The notes below the pieces were generated by a model. That model had not been told where the DNA came from. It made no database searches and saw nothing but the letters and a program-made list of their open reading frames with translations. From the NCBI GenBank assembly GCA_030441535.1, contig JAUJFZ010000002.1:62001-126000 (forward strand): a stretch of DNA of 64,000 bases. Direction: 5' to 3'. Shown in pieces: positions 7,954-19,252 of the stretch. Numbering within the stretch: the first letter of the stretch is position 1; the number at the start of each line of letters is the position of its first letter. The position numbers were made by a program, and so were the translations under genes. This DNA is from Betaproteobacteria bacterium LSUCC0117. Its GTDB lineage: Bacteria; Pseudomonadota; Gammaproteobacteria; Burkholderiales; Burkholderiaceae_C.

Positions 7954-8676
7954 TCACCTCTCAACAGTGATGTTAAGCGAGCCGCGTAATTTTTTCACGG
8001 TGGCGGTGAGTAGTTGACTGACCCGTGACTCACTCACCTCCAAAACTTCGCCGATCTCCTTCAGGTTCAGTTCCTCGACGTAGTACAGCTGCATGATCAG
8101 CTGCTCGCGCTCGGGCAAACCCTCGATGGCGGCCGTAACAGCCCCCATGAACTCGACGTGCTCAACGATGGCGTCCGGTTGGCGGTGGCTGTCATCCGCC
8201 ATGTTCATGACCTCGTCGCTCACGACCTCCATTGAATAGGTTTCGAACCGCTTGGCGTGACCGCGCTCTTTTTGATAAGCATCGTCGCCCATGCCCATGT
8301 GTGCAGCCATCTCCGCCTGCGTCGGCGTACGGCCCAGCTCAGCGGCCAGGCTTTGTGTCGCTGCGCTGTGACTCTTGTTAAAACTGACGGCAGAACGAGG
8401 TAGCGCAGACAGGCGACGTACCTCGTCAATGATGGCGCCCCGCACGCGGCTGTGGGCGTAGTTTTCAAACCCAATGCCCTTCGACGCATCGAACCCGCGC
8501 GCCGCTTCGATCAAGCCAAGCATACCCACCTGGACCAGCTCGTCCACCTCCATGAAAGGCGGCAATCGGGCCTTGAGGTGCAATGCCACCCGTTTGACCA
8601 TACCCATGTGGGCAATCACGAGGTCATCACGACCCCTGCCTTGCACCGATTCGTAGAGATCAACAGCGACTGCCAT
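7954..8676 (-). CDS. fliA: RNA polymerase sigma-28 factor FliA
   Basis: A 240-residue sigma factor of the FliA type. Region 2 shows MEVDELVQVGMLGLIEAARGFD and FENYAHSRVRGAIIDEVRRL (about residues 42-87). Region 4 shows LPEREQLIMQLYYVEELNLKEIGEVLEVSESRVSQL (about 185-220). It directs transcription of late flagellar genes and is held inactive by FlgM (33195-33521). It lies three bases after flhG. Six matching sigma-28 promoters occur in this window. Confidence 0.96.
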   Translation of the reverse strand: MAVAVDLYESVQGRGRDDLVIAHMGMVKRVALHLKARLPPFMEVDELVQVGMLGLIEAARGFDASKGIGFENYAHSRVRGAIIDEVRRLSALPRSAVSFNKSHSAATQSLAAELGRTPTQAEMAAHMGMGDDAYQKERGHAKRFETYSMEVVSDEVMNMADDSHRQPDAIVEHVEFMGAVTAAIEGLPEREQLIMQLYYVEELNLKEIGEVLEVSESRVSQLLTATVKKLRGSLNITVER

Positions 8677-8679
8677 GTC

Positions 8680-9504
8680 CTAGCCTTCCTGCGTGACTTC
8701 TAGAAGCCGTTCAAAGAAAAACTGCCGCTGACCCTGCACGTCCGTTAAAGAGGGCAAGTCCAGTACCAATTCCCCCAGTCGGCGGAAATCTCTGGCGCCG
8801 GATGAGCCCGGCGCAAAAGTTAACACGGATTGGTGCTTGCGCAAACCATCCATGATGAGCTCGTCAGCTTCGATGGAGGTGAGGTAATTCACCGACAGTC
8901 CGAGGAAGCGCGTACACACATCGTTCATACGCTTGAACAACTGCCAACCGCTGCCCTGAGAGGGCACCATATTGGGGACCAAGTACACCTCGTCTAGGCC
9001 CAGCTCGGTGGTCATCACTTTGATCGTGCCGTACGCATCAGCAATGCTAGAGGGTTCGTCACGCAAAACAATTAAACGGTAATGGCAGGCAGACAAAATT
9101 GACATCACCGAGGGCGATATACCCGCGGCCACATCAACCACCAGCACGTCAATATCGTCCACGATGTCATCGACCGACTGGATGACGGTGGAGATCTCGC
9201 CCTCACCAATTGCTGCCAGATCCCGTCGGCCCGATGCCCCCGGGATGAGCATCACACCCGCGCTGGTCTTCACCCACACCTCGCGCAGCGATCGCTCGCC
9301 TGACAGCACGTGGCTGATGTTGAGCGGGCTTCGACTTCCCAGCGCAATCTGTGCATTCGCCAAACCCATGTCGGCATCCAGCAGGGCAACGCGCTGTCCG
9401 CTGGCTGCCAATGCAGCAGCCAGGTTAACAGAGACGGTTGTTTTGCCGACCCCGCCTTTGCCGCTGGCAACGCCGATGACGCGGGGGCAGTGAGTGTTAG
9501 CCAT
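8680..9504 (-). CDS. flhG: Flagellar number regulator FlhG (FleN), MinD-like ATPase
   Basis: A 274-residue P-loop ATPase. The deviant Walker A motif GVASGKGGVGKTTVSVNLAA (about residues 11-30) and ALLDADMGLANAQIALG identify the MinD/ParA class. FlhG limits flagellar number in polar flagellates and in Pseudomonas and Vibrio restrains FleQ/FlrA. The gene overlaps flhF by 8 bases and precedes fliA. The N-terminal DQA-like helix of some FlhG proteins, which stimulates FlhF, is not obvious in this short N-terminus. Confidence 0.93.
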   Translation of the reverse strand: MANTHCPRVIGVASGKGGVGKTTVSVNLAAALAASGQRVALLDADMGLANAQIALGSRSPLNISHVLSGERSLREVWVKTSAGVMLIPGASGRRDLAAIGEGEISTVIQSVDDIVDDIDVLVVDVAAGISPSVMSILSACHYRLIVLRDEPSSIADAYGTIKVMTTELGLDEVYLVPNMVPSQGSGWQLFKRMNDVCTRFLGLSVNYLTSIEADELIMDGLRKHQSVLTFAPGSSGARDFRRLGELVLDLPSLTDVQGQRQFFFERLLEVTQEG

Positions 9505-11032
9505 TCAGATTTCTTTCTTGGGCAGCGCGGAGTTGCAGAATCTGTGCGGTCATACTTTGTACATCAACCGGCGGCGCGGGTTGCGCCTGCGGCGTCAGCG
9601 TGGCAGCACTGAACGAACGATCCTCAATGCTAACGCCTTTTGATAAAGGCACAAGCTCTTTTCCGATCTGAAGATGGGTCAATGCTTGCGTGACAATCTG
9701 GCTTGCCGCATAGGGCAAGACGGCCTCGCTGAGGCGCTCGCTGGGGCTCATCATGGAGACGGGGAGGGGGCTGTCGCACAAAGCCTGAATTAACGGCCAT
9801 GGTTGTGTCGCTTCGTCTAATTTACTCACCATTAAAGAGGTCCAGCGGAATGCTTCCCGAACACGGCGAATCGTGACGCTTGAGGCGTCGGCGGCGATGA
9901 CGGCATGCAAGGACGCTTTGGGCAGCACTTGGTGCACGTGGGCCGTGGTGCGTTCAAATTGCACACCGGCCGTATCGACGACCAGCAATTCACGGTTCGC
10001 CAGTTCGTCAGCCAGCAATGCTAAACCGCTGGCATCGTGGGCGCGGAAGCATTCAACGCCCGTTTGGGCCGCCAACATCTGCATTTGACTCCAGGCGCCG
10101 GGTCGGTTGTCCGCGAAACTCACCACGGCGACGTTATGGGTACCGTGCGCCAAGGCGCCCGCTTGCGCCAGGCGCGCCGCCATCAGGGATTTGCCCACGC
10201 CCGTCGGGCCACAAATCACGTGAACGCCTTGTTCCGGCATGTCGACGCCGGACTTGGGCAGTGTCTCCAGCAGGTGACTGCTGAGGGCAACGATGGCTTC
10301 TTCTAGATCCTGGGTTTCCCGAATTCGGTCGATCAGCAGACCTCGAAGGCCCGCTGGCACGCCCGCCTCGCCGAGCGCTGCAATCAGCGGTTTGACTGCG
10401 GGTGCGATGGGTAGCGCATCCTGCCAGGGATTCATGCGTTGTGTAATTGAAAACTCACGGCGCAAGGCCGCGATCTCGTCGCGCACCAAGTCCACGATTT
10501 CGCGACTGCGTGCCGCGTCACGCTCAGCTTGAAGCGCCATGAAGTCGACATTGGGCTCTTGGCGTGTGGCGGGCGTGGGGGCCACGGCGGGTTGACCGGT
10601 TTCTGCTTGGGTGAGTTTGGGGCGTGCATCCTCGACCGGTTTCAACAAGGGCGCCTGTTGCTTGCTGCGCTCAACCGACTGCATCGTTTGCGTTGGTTTC
10701 TTGCCTGCCAGTCGTGCCTGTTGGCGCTGGAGCATGGTCTCTTCAAACGCTGCTTCAAATGAATTCAGTGACTTCGCCATCTGCGCTTTCACGCTATCCG
10801 CCTGATGAACCTGCGCGCGTCCATTCTTGGGTTTACGCGGCAGCTTGGCGTCAGGTTCTGTTTGAGGCTGGGTGTCGAAGTCGTCATCCAGCGTGATATC
10901 CGCGGCGACGAGTAATTCGGTCTGTCCATTCACGCGGTTATTCGAAATAATCAAGACGTCCGGACCGAACTGGGCGATGGCCTTGTCGGTCGCGGTCTTG
11001 GTGTCGCGTGCCAAAATGCGTTGAATTTCCAT
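9497..11032 (-). CDS. flhF: Flagellar biosynthesis GTPase FlhF
   Basis: A 511-residue SRP-type GTPase. The N-terminal B domain begins MEIQRILARDTKTATDKAIA; a Gln/Pro-rich linker follows; the NG domain occupies about residues 200-460. It shows GPTGVGKS near residue 275, DTAGVQFERT and the SKLDEA specificity loop. FlhF marks the pole for flagellar assembly. The 3' end overlaps flhG. With FlhG it suggests polar flagella. Confidence 0.94.
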   Translation of the reverse strand: MEIQRILARDTKTATDKAIAQFGPDVLIISNNRVNGQTELLVAADITLDDDFDTQPQTEPDAKLPRKPKNGRAQVHQADSVKAQMAKSLNSFEAAFEETMLQRQQARLAGKKPTQTMQSVERSKQQAPLLKPVEDARPKLTQAETGQPAVAPTPATRQEPNVDFMALQAERDAARSREIVDLVRDEIAALRREFSITQRMNPWQDALPIAPAVKPLIAALGEAGVPAGLRGLLIDRIRETQDLEEAIVALSSHLLETLPKSGVDMPEQGVHVICGPTGVGKSLMAARLAQAGALAHGTHNVAVVSFADNRPGAWSQMQMLAAQTGVECFRAHDASGLALLADELANRELLVVDTAGVQFERTTAHVHQVLPKASLHAVIAADASSVTIRRVREAFRWTSLMVSKLDEATQPWPLIQALCDSPLPVSMMSPSERLSEAVLPYAASQIVTQALTHLQIGKELVPLSKGVSIEDRSFSAATLTPQAQPAPPVDVQSMTAQILQLRAAQERNLNG

Positions 11033-11067
11033 GGTCGTCTCGTTATCGCGTTAGATAAATGGGGGCT

Positions 11068-13170
<2,103 letters not shown>

Positions 13171-13242
13171 GCGTTAAAACCATTCAAAGTTAATGCTTTG
13201 GTGGCAAATTCAAGACTATTTGCACCGTGCATGGAGGGTTAA

Positions 13243-13257
13243 GCAAGGGACGTGCCA
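13243..13257 (-). promoter_or_regulatory. Sigma-54 promoter of flhA operon
   Basis: Read leftward: TGGCAC, GTCCC, TTGC, followed by TT. This equals the RpoN consensus TGGCAC-N5-TTGC(A/T) at every position. Transcription would start near 13231, about 60 bases before the flhA ATG. It implies control by a FleQ/FlrA-type activator. Confidence 0.88.
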
Positions 13258-13386
13258 CGGGATGCCGCCTGATTCCCGACGTTTGCGCTGCAGCGGCAAG
13301 AACCTTCCGGTCACGATTCTTGCTAAGCCTTCGGGGAGGCGTTCTAGACGGCGCCCGTTTTTATCCCGAACCGCACCGAGCGACAC

Positions 13387-15060
13387 ATGTCATCAAACAC
13401 GACTTTCAGCACCGCCCCAGAGGCGATGACCGTCTCAACGCTGCTAGACTGCGGCCCACCAGCGGGCACCGCCCTGCGTGACCGGCCCAGCAGTCATGGC
13501 AACTTTGGCCAGCTGTTTGAGCGGGTGGCCGCCGTTAACCACAGGCAAAAGCTTGCCGCCCCACCAACCAGGGGCGCCCCTGAACGGGTGGAAGTCCCAG
13601 TTGAAACGCAAGAGCGATCGGTAGCCTCTCGACCGGAGCCGGTTCAGGCCGCTACCAAGCAGACCGACGCGGAAGCCCGTTCCGACCGGGACACGCCTTC
13701 GAACGCCAAACTGAACACCGCCTCTGACGAGCCTGCGCAGGCTGGCGAGACGGAAGCGGCGTCAGGGCGGGACGCTACCCAGTCCATAGCCGAACGCACG
13801 CCTGCATCCGGGACTGTAAAACCCGCAGTGGGCGAGTTGGGGCCTGACACTGCTTTGGACGCGCCTGAAACGTCATCAGATCCCCGCATGGCGGTGGCCG
13901 ATGCCTTTGTGGAGACCAACCCCTCGCCGCAGACCGACGTCCTTGTGGAGACCAACCCCTCGCCGCAGACCGACGTCCTTGTGGAAACTAACCCCTCGGC
14001 TCAGGCCGCCCCATTGGCGTTGGCCGATACCGTGGCGCTCGGAGCGGCCACTTGGCTATTGGGCGCAGGTCGACCGCAGTTGGCGGGCGACTTGCAGGCA
14101 GTCCCGTTGGCGGGTGGCATGCAGATCATCGCGCCCACACAAGGGCCTGATGCGGCCAGCCTGTTGGCCTTTGCCCAAGCGCAAGGCCTGAGCCCGCAGG
14201 CGCTCAAGGTACTGGTCGGGGGCGTATCCCCTAGCGCGACGACCGACGGTGACATCGCAACCTCCGGCGAAACGCTTGACCCGCTGGTGTTATTGCGCGC
14301 GGGTGCTGCGGGTGGCCAACAGTCAACCGCGCAGTTGCTGGGCCAAATCATGGACGCGCGTGCACTCGCGACAGGCGCACAACTACCGACCGCGACCAAC
14401 GGCGCCAGCGCTTTGTTGCTGGATCCCCAAGCCTTGGTCGCTCAGACCCTGGCTGTGGCGGGTCTGACCGATGAGGACTTACGACCATTCCTGCCCGGCA
14501 GCAAACCGGGCGCATTGGACGCCTTGGGGCTGGAACGCACGGGGTTGCTGGTGCCGCGCGCGGCCAATCCGACTGGCGTCGCCCTACCCAGTGAACCACT
14601 GGGTAGCACTGCGAGTCAGCGCAGCGCGTTGTATGAGTCCATCTCACAGCGACTGGTGGACGCTTTGGGCGCCCGCATTCAGGGGCAAATTGCCAAGGGG
14701 CAATGGACCATGCAATTGACCCTGAAGCCCGCCAGTTTGGGACGCATCGACGTCGACCTGCGCATGCACAACGGTGAACTAGAGGCCCGATTCGTATCCG
14801 CGAACCCCGTCACACGCGATCTGCTACAGGATGGCGCGCAGCGTTTAAGAGACAACTTGGCACAAGCTGGAACGGATATTGCTAGAGTCTCGGTAGACGC
14901 GGGTGCAAGTCAGTCCGGGCACGGAAAGTCGACACCGCAACCCAGCGGTACGCCCCTAAAAGCGGCGATGCAGGCTGGGGATTCTGAAACAGATGGGCGC
15001 GAAAACGCGGCAGTAAGCGAAAATAGACGGGACGATGGCACGCTGAACATCCTGGTGTAA
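13387..15060 (+). CDS. fliK: Hook-length control protein FliK
   Basis: A 557-residue protein. The N-terminal two thirds is low-complexity, Ala/Pro/Glu-rich, as in the ruler part of FliK. The C-terminal domain (about residues 415-505) shows GQWTMQLTLKPASLGRIDVDLRMHNGELEARF, the Flg_hook domain that switches export specificity through FlhB. It contains a 36-bp tandem repeat. It starts the rightward fliK-to-flhB operon, divergent from flhA; a second FliK-like gene lies at 30919. Confidence 0.92.
   Translation: MSSNTTFSTAPEAMTVSTLLDCGPPAGTALRDRPSSHGNFGQLFERVAAVNHRQKLAAPPTRGAPERVEVPVETQERSVASRPEPVQAATKQTDAEARSDRDTPSNAKLNTASDEPAQAGETEAASGRDATQSIAERTPASGTVKPAVGELGPDTALDAPETSSDPRMAVADAFVETNPSPQTDVLVETNPSPQTDVLVETNPSAQAAPLALADTVALGAATWLLGAGRPQLAGDLQAVPLAGGMQIIAPTQGPDAASLLAFAQAQGLSPQALKVLVGGVSPSATTDGDIATSGETLDPLVLLRAGAAGGQQSTAQLLGQIMDARALATGAQLPTATNGASALLLDPQALVAQTLAVAGLTDEDLRPFLPGSKPGALDALGLERTGLLVPRAANPTGVALPSEPLGSTASQRSALYESISQRLVDALGARIQGQIAKGQWTMQLTLKPASLGRIDVDLRMHNGELEARFVSANPVTRDLLQDGAQRLRDNLAQAGTDIARVSVDAGASQSGHGKSTPQPSGTPLKAAMQAGDSETDGRENAAVSENRRDDGTLNILV
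13909..14007 (+). repeat. 36-bp in-frame tandem repeat in fliK
   Basis: Two identical 36-bp units (13909-13944 and 13945-13980) encode VETNPSPQTDVL; a third, diverged partial unit encodes VETNPSAQAA. It is in frame and within the disordered ruler region, so gain or loss of units would change FliK length without breaking the protein. Confidence 0.9.
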
Positions 15061-15100
15061 CCAGTTGATCGGCGACATTCAAAGAAAGTAGGGTAAACAC

Positions 15101-15679
15101 ATGGCTGATGAAATTGAAGAAGAAGAAGGCGGTAAAAAAGGCGGCGGATTGGTCAAGATTCTCTTGATCGTTGTCCTCGTCCTCGTCTTGCTGGTGGGCG
15201 CCGTGTTCGGCACCTTGTTCTTCACCGGTTTCTTCGACAAGCAGGATGAAAAGGCCGCTGAGGAGAAAGTCGCAGCGCTGGAGGCTGCCGCCGCCGACGC
15301 AGCAGACCCCACCAAGGCAGAGCCCAAGCGTGTGACCAAGGACAGCCCGGAACTGACCCGATTCGAATACCACTACATGGAAATTGAACGTGAGTTTCTC
15401 GCCAACCTGACCAACTCTCGCAAAGTCATGCAGTTGCAATTGGCGGTCATGACCAACTTTGACCAGCGCGTGTTCGAAAATGTGACCAAGCACGAGTTTG
15501 CCCTGCGCAACGCGGTGCTCGATCTCATGCGTCAGGTCACGGAAGCTGATTTGTTGAAGCCCAATTTCCGTCGCGAGTTGGCCGCTAACCTCAAGGCAGA
15601 GATGAACGCCGTGCTCGAGAAATATGAAGACTTTGGTGGCATTGAAGAGGTGTACTTCACCAATTTTGTGGTGCAGTAA
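15101..15679 (+). CDS. fliL: Flagellar basal body-associated protein FliL
   Basis: A 192-residue protein with a short charged cytosolic start (MADEIEEEEGGKKGGG), one membrane helix (residues 17-44) and a periplasmic domain with FEYHYMEIEREFLANLTNSRK and a C-terminus ending VYFTNFVVQ. FliL surrounds and supports the stator at high load. It follows fliK by 40 bases and precedes fliM, the usual order. Confidence 0.93.
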   Translation: MADEIEEEEGGKKGGGLVKILLIVVLVLVLLVGAVFGTLFFTGFFDKQDEKAAEEKVAALEAAAADAADPTKAEPKRVTKDSPELTRFEYHYMEIEREFLANLTNSRKVMQLQLAVMTNFDQRVFENVTKHEFALRNAVLDLMRQVTEADLLKPNFRRELAANLKAEMNAVLEKYEDFGGIEEVYFTNFVVQ

Positions 15680-15702
15680 GGCGCAACCTGAAAGAATGAG
15701 TC

Positions 15703-16695
15703 ATGGCTGATCAACCGCTCCTATCACCCGAAGAGTTAGACGCCCTGGCCGCAGGCCTGGATAGCGGCTCGATCGAGGTGGACACGGGCTTCAATACCGG
15801 TGCCAAAGTGCGCAAGCACGATCTGGCCAGTGAAGACAGCAGCCTGGGTGTGAACATCTCGTCGATCGACATGATCAACGAGCGCTTCATTCGCCAGTTC
15901 CGTTTGGGCTTGCTGGAAGTCTTGCGCACCAGCCCGCGGATCAACCCAACGCGGGTCCAAATACTGCGCTTCAGCGATTACCTGAAGATGCTCAAAGCGC
16001 CGTTGTCTGTCAATATTATTCGGGCCAATCCGCTACGGGGGTACACCATGGTGGTGATTGAGCCCACGGTGGTGTTCAGCTCATTAGACAGTTTCTTTGG
16101 TGGCTTCGGTAGAGGTGTGGGGGAGTTGCCGCAAGGACGCATGTTCACGCCCACCGAGACGCGCATCATCAAGATGATTTTGGATGTTTTCATGCGATCG
16201 CTCAAAGATGCATGGTCGCCCATTTACGACATTGATTTCGAGCACGTTAGCTCCGAGATCAACCCCCAATTTGCGCAAATCGCGGATGAGAATGACCTCG
16301 TCATCTTGAGCCGTTTTGACGCCGAGCCCACCGCGCAGGGTAAGGGTTTCATCGATCTGGTCTACCCCTATGCGGCGCTCAAGCCCATCCGCGACCTGTT
16401 GCGCAGCCGTGTGCAGTCGGGTGATGGCAACGAAGAGTCCGATAAACAGTGGCGCAGCGATTTGGAAACAGCGGTGCACGACTCAAGCGTTGAGATGCAG
16501 TTTTTGCTGGGCCACATCAACATGGCACTGAGCCAGCTCGAGAGCATGAAAGAGGGCGATGTGATGTACTTTAAGAAGCCTGATATGGCCCGTGTGTACA
16601 TCAGCGATTTACCCTCATTCGATGTCGAAATCGGTAGCGTCGGCAGTAACATTGCAGCGAAGATCATTGCACCAGTGAACCCCAACCTGCTCTAA
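15703..16695 (+). CDS. fliM: Flagellar motor switch protein FliM
   Basis: A 330-residue C-ring protein. The N-terminal CheY-P binding peptide is LLSPEELDALAAGL, close to the usual LSQxEIDALL. The middle CheC-like domain includes ERFIRQFRLGLLEVLR and GGFGRGVGELPQGR; the C-terminal SpoA domain ends near INVKIIAPVNPNLL-like IAAKIIAPVNPNLL. FliM switches rotation direction. It lies between fliL and fliN. Confidence 0.95.
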   Translation: MADQPLLSPEELDALAAGLDSGSIEVDTGFNTGAKVRKHDLASEDSSLGVNISSIDMINERFIRQFRLGLLEVLRTSPRINPTRVQILRFSDYLKMLKAPLSVNIIRANPLRGYTMVVIEPTVVFSSLDSFFGGFGRGVGELPQGRMFTPTETRIIKMILDVFMRSLKDAWSPIYDIDFEHVSSEINPQFAQIADENDLVILSRFDAEPTAQGKGFIDLVYPYAALKPIRDLLRSRVQSGDGNEESDKQWRSDLETAVHDSSVEMQFLLGHINMALSQLESMKEGDVMYFKKPDMARVYISDLPSFDVEIGSVGSNIAAKIIAPVNPNLL

Positions 16696-16731
16696 GCCCC
16701 ACGCGCGAAACAATCAATAAGGAAGACAGCT

Positions 16732-17028
16732 ATGAGCGACGAGAACAGCAACGAGATGGTCGAAAAAGATACGATCAATCCGGATGTGCTGGAAAACATC
16801 CCGGTGACGCTATCTATCGAGGTCGGTCGAGCCGTCATTAAAATACGAGACTTGATGCGTTTAACGCAGGGCAGCGTGGTTGAGCTGGACCGAATTGCGG
16901 GTGAGCCGCTGGACCTGTTGGTCAACAATACGGTGGTGGCGCAAGGCGAGGTCGTGTTGGTGAATGACCGCTACGGTATTCGTTTAACCCGTGTGGTGCC
17001 GGCTTCGGAGCGCATGAAGAACTTGTAA
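16732..17028 (+). CDS. fliN: Flagellar motor switch protein FliN
   Basis: A 98-residue protein consisting almost only of the SpoA domain: NIPVTLSIEVGRAVIKIRDL, GSVVELDRIAGEPLDLLVNN and GEVVLVNDRYGIRLTRVV. FliN forms the lower part of the C-ring and binds FliH. The ATG is preceded by AAGGAAGA (16719-16726). Position after fliM is standard. Confidence 0.95.
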   Translation: MSDENSNEMVEKDTINPDVLENIPVTLSIEVGRAVIKIRDLMRLTQGSVVELDRIAGEPLDLLVNNTVVAQGEVVLVNDRYGIRLTRVVPASERMKNL

Positions 17029-17059
17029 GCCAACCGCACGCAAAAACAGGCGCTTAACC

Positions 17060-17422
17060 ATGAACAATACCCCCCCCTTAGCGCCCTTGACTTCAACGAT
17101 CGGGGTGACAGACTGGCTACAATTTGTAGCCAGTTTTGCGTTGGTCCTTGGCCTCTTATTCGCCTTGCTGTGGTGGCTGCGTCGATTGCAAAACAACCGT
17201 GGTTTTGGTCGTAAAGATGGCGAGCTAGAAGTCCTCGAGACGCTGGGGGTGGGTGTCCGGCAAAAAATCATGTTGGTGCGGGTGCGCGATCGTGCCGTGT
17301 TGATTGGGGTTGGCCCCAATCACATGCAAGCACTGACGGGGTGGTTGGATGACCACCATGCCACAATGCCACCGAAAAACAACTTCGCGCAAACCATTTC
17401 GCAATTGAAAGACACGCCATGA
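17060..17422 (+). CDS. fliO: Flagellar biosynthesis protein FliO
   Basis: A 120-residue protein with one membrane helix (about residues 14-36, WLQFVASFALVLGLLFALLWWL) followed by the FliO domain with LEVLETLGVGVRQKIMLVRVRDRAVLIGVGPNHMQAL. FliO assists assembly of FliP pores. Its stop overlaps the fliP start (ATGA), the normal coupling in this operon. Confidence 0.92.
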   Translation: MNNTPPLAPLTSTIGVTDWLQFVASFALVLGLLFALLWWLRRLQNNRGFGRKDGELEVLETLGVGVRQKIMLVRVRDRAVLIGVGPNHMQALTGWLDDHHATMPPKNNFAQTISQLKDTP

Positions 17423-18186
17423 ACCACCGGTTCTCCTTGACAATCAAACAAGGCGTGATTGCCGCCGTGCTATTGGTGCTGGGGCTCGGCTTCTCTGTCG
17501 CGCATGCGCAGGGCGTGCCACTGATTAACGTGACCAACGCGCCAGGTGGCAGCCAATACAGCCTGACCCTGCAACTGTTGGCCTTGATGACAGCGCTTAC
17601 GCTGTTGCCATCGTTACTGCTCATGATGACCTCTTTTGTGCGCGTCATCATCGTGATGTCGTTACTGCGCCAAGCCTTGGGGACGGGGCAAACGCCGCCC
17701 AACATGGTGTTGGTGGGTTTGGCGTTGTTCCTCACGCTGTTCATCATGCAGCCCATCCTCACGGACGTTTACACCAACGCCTTATTGCCTTACTTCGACG
17801 GGACCTTGCCATTTGATCAGGCGCTGGCGCTGGCTGAGAAGCCCTTTCGTGCCTTCATGTTGAACCAGACGCGTGAAGACGATATCGCCATGTTCATGGA
17901 GATTGCGCGCAACACACAGTTCAACTCACCGCAGGACATCCCCTTCAGCACGTTGGTGCCCGCGTTTATCACGTCAGAATTGAAAAGTGCTTTCACCATT
18001 GGGTTTCTGATTTACATCCCCTTTGTGGTGATCGACCTGATCGTCGCCAGCGTATTGATGTCGATGGGCATGATGATGTTGTCGCCCATGATGATCTCAA
18101 TGCCTTTTAAGTTGATGCTGTTTGTGCTGGTCGATGGGTGGTCACTCATCATGGGCTCGGTCGCTTCCAGTTTCGCAATGCCATAA
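17419..18186 (+). CDS. fliP: Flagellar export gate protein FliP
   Basis: A 255-residue protein with a cleavable signal peptide (ends about VAHAQG, residue 29) and four membrane helices. Signature segments are MMTSFVRVIIVMSLLRQALGTGQTPPN, EKPFRAFMLNQTREDD, and the C-terminal MSMGMMMLSPMMISMPFKLMLFVLVDGW. FliP forms with FliQ and FliR the export pore. It overlaps fliO by four bases. Confidence 0.97.
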   Translation: MNHRFSLTIKQGVIAAVLLVLGLGFSVAHAQGVPLINVTNAPGGSQYSLTLQLLALMTALTLLPSLLLMMTSFVRVIIVMSLLRQALGTGQTPPNMVLVGLALFLTLFIMQPILTDVYTNALLPYFDGTLPFDQALALAEKPFRAFMLNQTREDDIAMFMEIARNTQFNSPQDIPFSTLVPAFITSELKSAFTIGFLIYIPFVVIDLIVASVLMSMGMMMLSPMMISMPFKLMLFVLVDGWSLIMGSVASSFAMP

Positions 18187-18198
18187 GGAGTCACGCAA

Positions 18199-18468
18199 AT
18201 GGATACCTCTACTGTGGTCGATTTGGGGCGCTACGCCTTGTGGATGACCGCGCTGATTTCAGCGCCTTTGCTTTTGGTTGCATTGGGCGTCGGTTTGATT
18301 ATTGGTATTTTGCAAGCTGCGACCTCGATCAACGAAATGACCTTGAGTTTCATTCCCAAGTTATTCGCACTGGGCTTGGCGATGGCGTTATTTGGCGGCT
18401 GGCAAGTCAATACCTTGGTGGAATTCACCCGTAACATTTTTCAGCGCATACCCACGCTGTTCACCTAG
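18199..18468 (+). CDS. fliQ: Flagellar export gate protein FliQ
   Basis: An 89-residue protein with two hydrophobic hairpin helices: SAPLLLVALGVGLIIGILQAATSINEMTLSFIPK is characteristic. FliQ packs on the outside of the FliP/FliR pore. It follows fliP by 12 bases with a clear TAAGGAG ribosome-binding site. Confidence 0.96.
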   Translation: MDTSTVVDLGRYALWMTALISAPLLLVALGVGLIIGILQAATSINEMTLSFIPKLFALGLAMALFGGWQVNTLVEFTRNIFQRIPTLFT

Positions 18469-18481
18469 GTCAGTTTGTCCT

Positions 18482-19252
18482 ATGAACTTGTTGGTTGCCG
18501 ACATCGTTGAGCGCTTTTACACATTCCTGTGGCCGATGTTGCGCATCTCCGGGCTGTTGCTGACCGCACCGTTGTTCTCGCAAAATGCCGTGAATGTGCG
18601 TTTGCGGGTGTTGTTGGGATTGGTTCTGACCTGGCTCATATACCCCCTACACGATTGGCCCAAGCTTGACCCCACATCGGCGGCTGGCTTGGTTGAGGTG
18701 ATGAACCAAATTTTCATCGGCGCCAGCATGGGGCTGGTGTTGCAGATTGTTGTGGCAGCCATCACGGTCGCGGGCCAGAGTATCTCGGCCGCGATGGGTT
18801 TATCCATGGCCAACATGATTGATCCCAACGTGGGTAACGTGCCAGTGCTGGCGCAGTTGTTGTTGGTCATGTCGACGCTGATATTTGTGGGCGTCGGCGG
18901 ACACGCTTTGCTGATGGGGTTGATTCTCGACAGTTTCAATGTGCTACCGATTGGCGAAACCCTTTTAGATCAAAACCATTGGGGTCGGTTGGTGACCTGG
19001 AGCGGGATGATGTTTGCAGGTGCCGTTTTACTCGCGTTGCCGGTGATGGTGAGCATGCTTTTTATCAACGTGGGGTTAGGTGTGGTGACGAAAGCGGCCC
19101 CCAGCTTGAATATTTTTGCGGTGGGCTTCCCCGCCATGTTGTTAGCGGGTCTGTTGATCCTGACTCTGTCGATGGATAGCATCGGTGGACGCATTCAGTG
19201 GTTATGGCTGGAGGCGTTCACGGTATTGCGTGATTGGGCGGGGGTGCGGTAA
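18482..19252 (+). CDS. fliR: Flagellar export gate protein FliR
   Basis: A 256-residue membrane protein beginning MNLLVADIVERFYTFLWPML at ATG 18482, with ISGLLLTAPLFSQNAVNVRLRVLLGL and AAMGLSMANMIDPNVGNVPVL. FliR completes the FliP5Q4R1 pore. Its TAA overlaps the flhB ATG by one base (TAATG), coupling it to flhB. Confidence 0.95.
   Translation: MNLLVADIVERFYTFLWPMLRISGLLLTAPLFSQNAVNVRLRVLLGLVLTWLIYPLHDWPKLDPTSAAGLVEVMNQIFIGASMGLVLQIVVAAITVAGQSISAAMGLSMANMIDPNVGNVPVLAQLLLVMSTLIFVGVGGHALLMGLILDSFNVLPIGETLLDQNHWGRLVTWSGMMFAGAVLLALPVMVSMLFINVGLGVVTKAAPSLNIFAVGFPAMLLAGLLILTLSMDSIGGRIQWLWLEAFTVLRDWAGVR

Noticed and set aside
13199..13224. TGGCAA...TTTGCA in front of fliK as a rightward sigma-54 site
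   Set aside because: The GG and GC pairs are 17 bases apart instead of 10. Another near match at 13306-13320 has spacing 11. No convincing fliK promoter was found.
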